Shown here: positions 14,830 through 25,882 of the stretch, one piece after another
Layout of the letters: each line of letters starts with the position of its first letter
Position numbering within the stretch: the first letter of the stretch is position 1
DNA from: Paramacrobiotus metropolitanus
Lineage: Eukaryota > Tardigrada > Eutardigrada > Parachela > Macrobiotidae
DNA: 64,000 bases
Direction: 5' to 3'
NCBI RefSeq assembly: GCF_019649055.1
Contig: NW_026570232.1
Coordinates: 930,001 to 994,000 of the forward strand
Translations under genes and position numbers: made by a program
Notes under the pieces: generated by a model
What the model was told of the DNA's origin: nothing
What the model saw: the letters and a program-made list of their open reading frames with translations, nothing else
Database searches by the model: none

Positions 14830-17009
14830 ATGCATACCGTCACCCAAATTTATTCCTTCTGCGTTATTCTTACTGCAACAACCCCTATATACGCTACAAC
14901 CACTACCGCGCCAGCTGTGCTGTTACAGACATCTGTTCCTTTAAACGGAAGCACAAACGGGAACACTGAAAATGCAACCAATACAGGCAATACTTGGGAA
15001 CTTGCATCCACAATGGCTATTGCCAACACGACGCCAAACGTATCAGTAGCCAGTACTGCTTCAACAGCAAGAGCGACATCAACACCAAACAGCATTTCAC
15101 TGCCCTACGATGTTTTGAAAAGTACGATATTTGAGTCGGTATTTGGTTCTTTATTGCAAAAATCAATCATCAAGTGAGTTTTCTTGAAACTGATATAGGT
15201 AACTGAACAGCAAAATTACATTTTATTTAAATGAGCTGTCCGCGCTCTAAAAATTAATGTAATACTTCATATATAATAAGTATTAATGATTAAAAATTAA
15301 ACGGTATGAACATTACCTGTCACAAATCCGATTGGTTTATTACGAACTGTCAAACCACAAACTTGAAGTTACACAACTTTTGGGACACTGCACGTTACTG
15401 ATACTGATTTCCAATTTCTACGTTTTCCAGTTCTTCCAAACCCAGACTCAAACGTGACAACTTTACCATGTTGGCATAAATCGGCATCACGATCTGGACG
15501 TATTACTTTGAAAAGAAAGGATTTCTTGCGGAGTTCTTCCAATAGATTGTTATTTCGAGTTCCGTCCTGCCAGGGCGAAAGCTATTTCGCTGGCGCAACA
15601 GATGTTTCTGACTTCTCCGAAGACCTGTACATCGACATCAGGCGAGCATTGACATATACTATTACCATTAATTTTATAATCACAAAGTACTTCGTAATAT
15701 TGATTTTACGAGTAGTTTCAACGTGCCGTATTCCATTTTTAGATTGGGTGAACTGGATCCGTTGTTGGTTGCTTATCGTCAGGAATACATAGACGTGCTG
15801 TACAAACGAAAAATAAATTTCTCCTATGATTCGGAATTTGATTTGCCTGTTAATTACATGATTCAATCATCTAATCGACACGATCACGTTGTGTTAACGG
15901 GTGGGAAAACGGGCATCTGGTCGACTGGACCGCAGTTTGAAGTTTCGCTTTACCGGTTTCCGTTGTACTTTTTCAATGCCTCCAATAACTTCACTCTACT
16001 GGATGTCTTTCATAACACATCGGTATCTGGAATGAATATCACAAAGAATACTACATTTGCAGACCTGAACGATCCATGTTTAATGGAAAAGGAGCTGATG
16101 ACCATCGACTATACTGTCGTACTAAGTATGTGTAACGCTGTGACCTTTTGACTAGTTAGTGCACCTGCATTAAATATTTACGGCTAATATTCATTTTGTA
16201 CAACCATTGCGAGTACATTCACCATATTAGGATACTCGTACGGAATGACCTGATCCCGGATTTACTATAACTATTTAATAGGGCCCCGTGGACCGAGAAA
16301 TATCTTCAATGCTGCACAATACTTCCTACGAAATCGCGTAAATGACATGCATTACTGTGCCTCCTATAAGGGGTTTGTTCCGAAGCAAATGTGTTCCAAC
16401 ATAATGGGAAATTCTCTCAACATAACGGCCTGTCCGCGGGATATTTCCGTTTCCGCACCCAGCCTCCCGCCAAATATACAGTCCGAAACTGCTTCTTGTT
16501 TGGATCTCATAGACACAATTGCTCAGATAAGCCCTGTGGTAGTTTCACGAACGACATCGTCACCCTGGATTATGACAACCTGGAGATATAACAATAACGA
16601 CGATTACTACGACTACCGTATGATCGGGGTCGGTGTGGCACTAGCGCTGACCTTTCTGAGTTTAAGCTGTGCCGTACTGAAATACTGCTGTAAGCATTAT
16701 GCTGCACGTCGTCATATGGAAGCGGCGGTGAACCATGCCCATACTCGCGACTTCAGTCGGCGCAATTCCGATGAGGGACCACGCGTGTACGGTGTCGCCA
16801 CCAGCGGGGTGCATACGACACGCGGATTGGATGCGCCGCCGTCGTACGAGGAAGTGATTCGTTCTGGGTTTTCGTCACCCATTACCAGCAGTAAAGGATC
16901 GTCGAATGATTTGTGCCAACACGAAGAAACTTCAGCGCAGCCTACTATACTAGTTGTGGGTGTCCCTTCTCGAACGGTTATGATTGATAATTGTGATGGG
17001 CATTCGTAA
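14830..17009 (+). CDS. Family member E: single-pass membrane protein with PPSY tail motif
   Basis: Exons 14830-15121, 15431-15641, 15743-16125 and 16282-17009 join in phase and give 537 residues. The start MHTVTQIYSFCVILTATTPIYA is signal-peptide-like and leads into a mucin-like Thr/Asn/Ser region. The ectodomain exons carry many sequons. The exon 2 to exon 3 junction needs a GC-AG intron (AG|GCGAGC) to keep the phase used by B, C and D. Exon 4 has the YCASYKGFVPKQMC...ACP juxtamembrane motif, one helix (MIGVGVALALTFLSLSCAVL) and a tail of about 110 residues containing DAPPSYEEVI, a typical NEDD4-type WW-domain ligand. I infer a membrane receptor or adaptor regulated by ubiquitin. Family not recognised. 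Confidence 0.8.
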
Positions 17010-17544
17010 AGTACATATGTCGTTATTTCACTAAATGCAGGAATTCACGGCACTGTATACAATGTGGATACGTCAGATGAAGTATTTATGTATAATCGAG
17101 CTGTCAAAGTGACAAACAGTTATTAAATACAGATGTATTGGATTTCGTACATGCCAATGCATGTAGCAGTAGGAGAACTTCCAGGAAAGATAGCACATCG
17201 TTCACTTACCGGAAGTACCCTGACCCAGCAAAGCGGAAATTGTGGCAACTAGCTAAATTGTTATTGCGAATCATGTTTATGTTGTTCCCGATGCGATGAT
17301 AAAATTTATTTGCCGTTAGGTTCCATGATTTTTTGATTGCCATGATTTTTTTGTTGATTGAGGGACGTTCGTAATCAAGAAAGACTGCAGGTGCATACTG
17401 TGCATTGCACAAGAGCCTGTTGGTTAATAAATATTGGGGCGATATAAATACTAGGCCTTTATCATTGCCATTTTTGGACAGTAAATTTGTATAAGCCGTT
17501 TTTATAATAACCTCAACCTACCGTATGAGTGTAGCGAAATTAAT
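17010..17544. other. Spacer between member E and the chemoreceptor-like gene
   Basis: Presumed 3' UTR of E followed by the upstream region of the next gene. No exon or repeat recognised. Confidence 0.5.
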
Positions 17545-18693
17545 ATGCCAGTCACCGCTTCAGTTGACCGAAACTTGACCGTGTCGAAACTTGTCGATTA
17601 CGGAGAAGAGCCAGAAGATCCAACCTATATTTCATTTGGCCCGCACGAGACGGTTTTGTCCACTTTTGGTTTTACTTTAACACGGTCTTTGAGAAAGAAT
17701 AATAATTCCTGCCAATGGACTGTCGGAATTTTTAAAACAACCCTTGCCGGCTGCATATTACTGGGGTCTTTCTTTTCATGCATTTTATGGGGTATACTGA
17801 CTTTTGTTCGACTGTTTACTGATCGAGATGCAAACAGCGTTAAACTGAGCTTGCTCGCTGAGGCGCTTGTGGATATTCCTTATGAACTATACAATATTCG
17901 TGCGTTTCTCGTTCTCATCATATTTTTTTGCCGTCAGAAATCGCTGAAAATCATTTATCGGTTCTCGGTTCAGATCATCACTGATACTTTTACGCATACA
18001 AATGCGCAAGAAAAAGTTTTAAACAGTGTGAAGAGGATCGCCTCTTGCTTGACCATATTAACCTTTGCGTTAACATGTGTCTGGGAATGGCTTGACTGGA
18101 CATCGTACTTTTTCCAAAACCCAGAAAAAGCGGATGCGAGCTATACTAAAGCATTATATCCGTTAGCGATCCCGTTTACAACTCTGCAAAATATTTTAAC
18201 GTGGACATTTTTCACTTCTTTACCGTTCTGCTTGTCGCAGATGGTTTTTGTGACCCTCATCACATTTGCCATAATTTTGCGGTATTGCACTGAGGAACTC
18301 AACAAAAACATTTTGTTAACAGTAGAGCGATACCAAAGGAATGGAAAGCAGCTTCATGATACTGCCGCTTGTAAAACTTTGGCGAATTCCGTTAGTAATT
18401 TACGCCGATCATATTTGAATCTCACCAGATTTTGTGCAGAAGTAAACAGTGTTTACAACTGCATACTTTTTGTCATTTTTGTACTGGATACAGCAGCAGC
18501 CTGTGGATGTATTGCGGGTATTACGACCAGTACTGATAGGTTTTCGGTGGTTACCTTGCCGAATTTTGGAGGTGTAGCAATTTTTAGCTTTTATGCTTTG
18601 GGACTCACATTTCCAATGGTGCAGCTTTATGAAAGGGTACATAAACGTTACGTGTATATATTATTCCTGTCGTTAAAAGCAATGTATAAATAA
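17545..18693 (+). CDS. Gustatory-receptor-like seven-transmembrane protein
   Basis: A single uninterrupted reading frame of 382 residues, from ATG to TAA. The hydropathy read by eye gives about seven hydrophobic segments. Among them are TTLAGCILLGSFFSCILWGI, YNIRAFLVLIIFFC, ILTFALTCVWEWLDW, MVFVTLITFAIILRY, YNCILFVIFVLDTAAACGCI and GGVAIFSFYALGLTFPM. The long loop after the fifth segment (LRRSYLNLTRFCAEVNSVYN) resembles the region before TM6 in insect gustatory and odorant receptors. The N-terminus has no signal peptide, as expected for that inverted-topology superfamily. The TYxxxxxQF signature of insect gustatory receptors is absent, so the assignment rests on topology and loop pattern. The frame ends shortly after the last helix. 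A GT after QLYE (AAGG|GTACAT) could instead splice to a further exon that I did not find. Confidence 0.65.
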   Translation: MPVTASVDRNLTVSKLVDYGEEPEDPTYISFGPHETVLSTFGFTLTRSLRKNNNSCQWTVGIFKTTLAGCILLGSFFSCILWGILTFVRLFTDRDANSVKLSLLAEALVDIPYELYNIRAFLVLIIFFCRQKSLKIIYRFSVQIITDTFTHTNAQEKVLNSVKRIASCLTILTFALTCVWEWLDWTSYFFQNPEKADASYTKALYPLAIPFTTLQNILTWTFFTSLPFCLSQMVFVTLITFAIILRYCTEELNKNILLTVERYQRNGKQLHDTAACKTLANSVSNLRRSYLNLTRFCAEVNSVYNCILFVIFVLDTAAACGCIAGITTSTDRFSVVTLPNFGGVAIFSFYALGLTFPMVQLYERVHKRYVYILFLSLKAMYK

Positions 18694-20586
18694 GTTAACA
18701 CGGAACTTCGTATAAAGGATTGTACCTCTAGCTAGTAAAACTGTGTCAGCGCAACTGCATGAGCGGTTCGAGCGCATATATGCGGCAAGCGACGATGATT
18801 TTACTGTACTTACCGTTTTTTCTTTTATATGTAATTTTTAGAGTTTGGAAACGTCTGTAGCTTTACACCAAATGGCGCATTCGATACAACCATTTATGCT
18901 TTTACAAGAGGTTGGTCATATCTATACACTGTGCAGCTCGTACGCTGAGATGCAATTAAATTTTACATGCGTTTACCTGTACGTCTGCATGTAGCGCATA
19001 GCTGAAAAAGTTAATTTAGTGCTGCAACTACTTTAAAATATTGAGGCAGTTGATGTTAGCAATACATAATAATTTCTCAGCCACGTTTTAATTCTAGCAA
19101 CCTTTGCATTACCTTTGTAACGGGTTTATAAGCTACGTCCTGCAATGTTTCAGGGTTGTTACTTGAAAACAACAATGGATATCTTTTGCGCAGCAGCGCA
19201 AGTGCACAGCATGGTATTTACAGGAGCGGAAATATTTTCCATACGTCGGAATCTGTTAGCCGGGGTACAAAAATAATCGACACTTTTGTGGCAGAATGCT
19301 TTGTGATCTCATACAATAACGATGCAGACTACGTTATGTAATTCGTGCTTGATATGAGTATATGATCATGGTAGAATGCAAAATGTAATGTTATGGCCTG
19401 CGGCTGGATTTTTTTGCAGACTTGCACGTTCATCGTGTCAGCCGCTATTGTAGCGCACGAAGTTCTAATCCCCCAGCTGGAAGCACAGTGTGTACAATCG
19501 GCTGGGATGAATGCATCTGCCGACGCTGCTAATGGATCTGTTTCCAAAATGCTGCTCATTACGTAGCATATTATTTGACTGCTCAACATCGCTTGTTTGA
19601 ATCGCAACTGTGTTTTGCGCGACATTAGGATATTATTATTATTATTACTGCAGCCAAAGGTTGTGCCTGTACGGTACTAATGGTACCTACCTACAGCACA
19701 GTTTTCCGGATGATTTTAAAGTGTATAAATCAGCGGCAGGCTGCATAATATGACTGCTGAATACAAAAACATGTCGTTAAAGACCAGCGGGAATAAAATG
19801 TTTTGCAGTGTAGTTATATTGCCGAAGCGAAATCATCATCTTTCTGCATTACATAAATATGCATGTACGCAAGGTTTAGAGAATAAAACAGCTTCGGATA
19901 AGCAGCCATTAATACGAACATCTACAACTGAAAATTTTGTCAATATCCATTGTACCTTTACAATAACTGTAGATAAATGCACTGCGCTCACGCAAAATAA
20001 AACAACTAGCAACAGATGCTCGAACATACACATATATTTGGTGCTGCTGCCAAATAAACATGCAATCAACAATAAAGTATCATATACCGCAACGAGCATG
20101 CTCTTAATAAAATTGATTAAATGTTCTTAATAAAATTTATTAAATGAACAACGACCACATCAAACTAACAATAATATTGCTTGTACATTTTCTAGGGCTG
20201 CTTATTTACCGTATTGCTTAAATACTAATGCTTTTTTCTGTTGTTTCATGCTTGTTATAGCATGCAAAATGTAAATTCAAAAAAATTTGGAGCGATATTA
20301 ACACAGCTTAATTCAGATAAGGTATATGATGAGTGCGATATAAATATTTTAATTAAAGCATAAATCGCATGTAAATATATACAAACACTTCGCCATAAAC
20401 TTTCTAACGACAACTTATGCACACAATATTGCGTAATTATGATGCGCGGTTCAACTGCAAAGCAGGGGGAAATATGTATGTGATGTATGTCCTAGTCTTG
20501 CACAAGTTTTGATCGACTTTCCGCTTTGATACACACTGGAATCGCCCACTAGCACTTCCCTTCCACTCTGTCCCGGGACGTACTTA
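18694..20586. other. Gene-poor stretch
   Basis: Contains a short (TTA/ATT)n run near 19632-19648 and AT-rich sequence. Open frames at 19329-19625 (-) and 19750-20130 (+) have no recognisable domain or splice context and are not called as genes. Confidence 0.45.
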
Positions 20587-21962
20587 GGCGCTGACTGCCA
20601 GCTTAACCGTCCTATATTCCACTCGACGGCCAGATGCGGGATATCGAGCCGGCGCATGGTGTTGTCGACCAACTGATTCCGGATCGCTGCAAAACTGGAA
20701 GAATGCCATGTATGAATGTAAAGGCGGATCCTGGCCCTGGCACATAGTGTTATAAATACATTTTATATCAGTTAGCTTTAGCGCATAATGTAACGGCTAA
20801 GTTACTGACAGCCGGCATGCGACGCAGCAGCAACAATGTATACACTTCAGTCTAAATGTATGTACAATTGCGCTCCATGGACTGGATATGCATATGACAG
20901 TATGCATGGTGGATGTGCGAATGTGTTGTATGTACAATATATGTATGCCGCTGCTGCAACTCTTCGATCTCCTTTCAATTCAATCCGGTCGTCTCGCATG
21001 GCGGCTTTGTCAGTGTGCTCAAGCTACATTTTAAATTGACTCATTTTTCATTCGTCTTCATCTAATTAGGCAGGATCCTTGTGTATATGCGCCGGTCTGT
21101 GTAGGGTGATGTTGCATCGTACTCACACAGTACATCGTCGAGATTCCAATTGCACACTATTTTGCCATACCCAGCCCAAATAATCAAATAGCCCCACATA
21201 TACAGTCTATACACAGACACGCATTCAGGAAATGCCAGTCAAGCGATCGGAGATTTTTTGATCCTACGCCTTAAATACAACCGTTTTATCGAACTACTGC
21301 ATATCGCTCAATCCGCCCGGGCGCCGTCTTTTGTACTGGTTCCGGGGAAGAAATCGCGGGATTTAAATACAGCATTATTCCCGAATTATTTAACGCGCGT
21401 CGGTACGTCAAGTCATCCGTATATACTGCCGCCGCAATCGCGGGTCGAGAGTTTTCGGGAAAGTCAGAATTGATGAGATATGTTGTGTATCTGCGGTTGA
21501 GACATTTTTAATGTTTACGGCAAGAGATTGACATTCGCCAACATGACATTCAACACCGTGCAGCGTCGGCATTACATCACTGCTCCACTTGGCATGCTCA
21601 ACATTATATTGTGCATAATTGTATTTGATTAAGGCAACGCGGCGTTGTCCATCACGTTTTCGTGTACCGGCTACATCCAGCATTTTCCCGTAATTATATA
21701 TAATTATCTCACAGGAAGGTGAGGGTTGTTGTGCTGGGAAAATTATCATTCCAGAGTCAACATTTGTGCATCTATACCCATGCAACCCAGTCGATGGTTC
21801 AAGAAAAGTTCGGAGGTGAGTGTTGACGCGGAGCTGGGAGCACTTTTTGCGCGTGTGACGTTCGATCTGCATGTTGGATACACACATCCTGAAAACACAT
21901 CCACACCGGTACCATGATGTGAAAATGTGCTGGCGTTTGAAAATTTGTGTGCTGTTTGGCAC
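20587..21962 (-). CDS. Hypothetical two-exon gene
   Basis: A minus-strand frame from 21962 stays open for 184 codons and its first part could be 5' UTR or an earlier intron. The best-looking protein is the stretch starting near FLEPSTGLHGYRC, which contains several Cys and one N-glycosylation sequon. A donor at 21427/21426 (GGCA|GTATAT) matches in phase an acceptor at 20687 (tttgcag), and the joined frame ends near 20587. The alternative is that the 21408 stop is used without splicing. No family recognised and no transmembrane helix seen. Start codon uncertain. Confidence 0.3.
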
Positions 21963-21984
21963 AGCTATAAAAAAATGCTGGCAT

Positions 21985-24900
21985 AAAATGCTATGATCTA
22001 TTAAGAAAGTGCCGGGGTTTTGATTGCGGGTTCTATTCTTATTACAAAATGCCGGCGAATGCAGACTAAAACTATTGGATTAAAACTTTTGCATTGCTAG
22101 TATCGAAATTCGACTTGAGAACTGAGAGCGCATTTTTTGGGTATCTCGGAATTATCATTAATTTTTACCATTTAAATATTGAGGTATATAAAGCATCTCT
22201 CTGTTACTTACTAGCATACAAGTACGTTTTAAAATCCTTTTCATTTTGTCTGAATATACATACATATTTGTTACTGTATTATGTACACCAAACACTTCGA
22301 CAGAATTTAATTGTATGCGGTCCATTTCAGTTTTAACCCTACTGTAGTTTGGTTTTACAGCGTAGTTCCATAGACAACTGTATACATATACACTACAGTA
22401 GTGTTGCAAATGCACAATTATTATCTGTACAATAATAGAAAAAGCACTGAAAACAGCTAATATCGATTCGTTTGCCCTGGATCACGCTTTTCTTTCTTTC
22501 ACCTCGCAGTCCATCTCCTGTGCAGGATATCCAGAGCGGAATTTTTCATTACATTTCTTATAATCCTGGCGCTCAATTCCTGCCGTATCACTATGACGGT
22601 GCGACTGAATACCATCTAATTAGCTTTCTATGGTGATGAAAAACTCTACCGATCTTTAGTCGGCATACGTTACGTATACGTCATATCGGTAATTTCGACC
22701 CATGGATAACGAGATGCGTAATTGTCGAAACTATTGTGCACCGGTTTCACTATCCCGAATCGGCTTTTTTTTCATTTTCTTATGGATATGGATAACACGA
22801 TACGTTGTTTTCTCGACGAAGCCTCGTTTACGACGCAATAATCGTAATGGTCTGTTCAAGTTTGGGAATTTTATGAGCAAGCATCGACTGCATATGTATA
22901 CGGAATATATTGTTGTACAGCTATCTTGCTGCATAGACAGATTTACGAGAGTCTGACATTGATTTTATTGACGCAGTATAGACTGTCGAGCATTAAAATA
23001 CTTGCGTTATATAATATGCCAGTTATCCCAATATGCATACAATAATAAGAAATATATTACGAACGCACATGCCCCGCGTAATGTGATGATAGATTTAAGA
23101 AATTTGGACTGCACGAGAAATTGAAATTTACTGTACACTTTATGTGCAGATGCAGCTGTTTGACCTTATAATGTACGTAGTGTCATCCTCTCCGACGACT
23201 TTAACTTAACATTTTTGCAATTTTCCCATTTGCTTTTTGTGCATCTTTGGTGTAATACAATAAACCCCATTTTTTCATTTAATTTATTCTCATGTTTTGC
23301 ATAAATTTGTTTATATTGCGGATAATCAAGTGGGCTGGATGTTTGTGCTTCGCTTTGATATCGATCTCACGGTTAGGTTTAATTATAAATTTCAAACAGT
23401 TTATGATAACATTAATTCTGCTTTAATAATTACTGCTTAAACACTTATTTATTACTACTTAAACGCTTAAGAGTCACACAAATCCGTATTTCTGTGGTGG
23501 CTCGTGGCTTACTGCAGTTGTGTGTGAATTTGTGATAAATTCATGCCCAAAAGAAAGATGTTTTCAGGTTTTGGATTAGGCTCAATTTCACGGAACTATT
23601 TACAATACACAATAATTATTATGTTAAACGAGTAGCTCTCGAACGACTCACTGTGAATGTTTGTAATGTATTTAATTGTACAGAATGACTGACAGATGTA
23701 TAATCACGGTACTATCATGACATAATGGTACTGCAACGCGCGATACGTACGAAGACAATAAAGATTATAATGCTTACGGATAAGCCGGTAAAGTAGACAA
23801 TGGTCTCATGAAAATTGTACAGAATCTGATAAACACAATTTTTTTACAGAATCTTATAGTTACTTCTTGTATACACTGATAAAGAACAGCACCTACATGA
23901 TGCATTGGGCTAGATTATTTAATTTGCAAAGTGTAATGTCAAAACAATCATTGAAAAAATTAAGAAGATAGTTAACATAGTTTTAACGGATCAAAACGTT
24001 CTTTTCATTTTACCATTTTTTCCACTCCTTCAATTGGTGCACATCGGCAAATCCACAATTCAAATCCTATTGTGCAGTAAGTGAATCACATGCATTCATA
24101 CTGTACTTTTCGGATCTGCGTATGCGAGCGAAAGACCTTCGTGTAATGCGCGACGCAAACGAAAGCCCTGTAATGAAGCCCTGTTTAAAATAATCCGATC
24201 TGGAATGTTCCACATCCAATCCAATTATGAAACTTTACGCGATTTTAATGATTCTAATCTTGTTCGTGTGACAGATGGGGTGGTAGAATTCAGCAGCGGA
24301 TTCGACAACTGCCTATTAAACCGGAAAAACCTTTTCCTGCGCGAGATTACACTTGCCAACAAAGCGGTCCCTATCAAAAAGCACAGGAATAAAATTGTTT
24401 TCTATGCAGCTCTAACGCTCCAACCTTAATAAATCATATCTTTATTTTATAGCGCTGTCTAGCGATAATGAAGGGAAACGCTGCCGCAGTTTTAGGCACT
24501 TTGCCGGGCAGAAATAAATTTGTGGAAGGGAATGATTTTGGTTGTTTTTGGAACTTGTAACCGTAGTGTGTAATCATCGTTGCTGAACACGAAGGAAACC
24601 AATAAATAAATTACTTATTATTTATTTTATACATATTATCTCCCTAAGTCAAGAGAAAAATAATTTTTAACTGTGTCACGAATGAAAACATTTAGGGCAA
24701 ATTCAGCGTCGACGAAAAAACTTTAATATCGTCCTGCAAAATGAAGATGAACTATTATGTTATACTTCGACACTTGTGGAAATACACAGAACTGCAGATT
24801 TAGACAAACAGCGACAAAACTCGGATGTGTGCAATCCTTTTATCAAACGATAGTTCTATAAGTTCTATTGAACCAAGAGAGCAGCCCGGCTTTCCAGATC

Positions 24901-25380
24901 GCAAATGGCAAACAGTAAACAATAAAATGATTATAGAAATTACTATTTAACTTTTAATCGTTATTATTATTTCACTTAGTTTTTTTGAAACTGACACTGC
25001 TCGTTTGAAAGTATCAATAGAAATCTCCAGTCAGTTATAAAACGCAAATGGTAATTTTTAATGTATAGATATACAGTCTGTAAAGTGCAGCATTGGTATT
25101 GAAATTCAGTGTGGCAGTGCTACTGCTGCGTGTATGTTAGCGACAGTCAAATACCACCGAGAACTTGAAGGATTGTTGTGTTTTATGAATTTGTAATTTG
25201 AGAGAAATTGTTTTTTGAAATTGTTTATGAGATTGTCTTAATTTTATATAAATTAGAAATAATTCTCCGGTGCTGCATTGCTCGAGTACTACGGTTTTAT
25301 TGTGCTAGCATTGCAAATTTCGGAATACAGATTCGTACTTTGACGGTGCGAGCTGGTACAGTAGTCTACTAGTCTACACT
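21985..25380. other. Long region without a confident gene
   Basis: AT-rich. One exon-like segment near 22508-22636 (+) follows a good acceptor (tcacctcgcag) and stays open to a TGA (see findings). An open frame at 24205-24429 (+) has no recognisable domain. No RNA gene, array or transposon termini recognised. Confidence 0.4.
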
Positions 25381-25882
25381 CTACAGTGTTGCATCCGCTA
25401 TGTCCGTGTCCGATATTTGTATACAAAGTGATTCACCACCACGAAACCAGTCCACCGACTGCAGTCGACATCCATGAGACGCGAAAAAGTGTTCATAGCA
25501 GTTGCTAAATGCACAGTTGAACATCTTCTGTAATAGCTATCTATTTCTTTATCGATTTATGTCGCTCACAAAGAATCTTCCTGTCAGTATAAATTGAAAA
25601 ATATCTAGCGATTTGGCGCTGCATGTTCTTTCACGGAATGTTTGTGGCAAAGTGGACTAGATCAGGATCCGTCTAATGGTCGTCAACAGACCGTTCCCTG
25701 TACGCGACTTTAGCATGCTCCATGCAGGCAGCAACATGCTAATGCAGTGCAGTTTATCAGTTTATGCTGCTCCTTTATGCTGTTATTCACCCCTAGATGA
25801 TGGAATGGGGATGTATTTTTTCCTAGAACGACATTTTCTGTCGTTTCACTAGGAGAAAATAAAGATTTTCTTTTCTCTGTAG

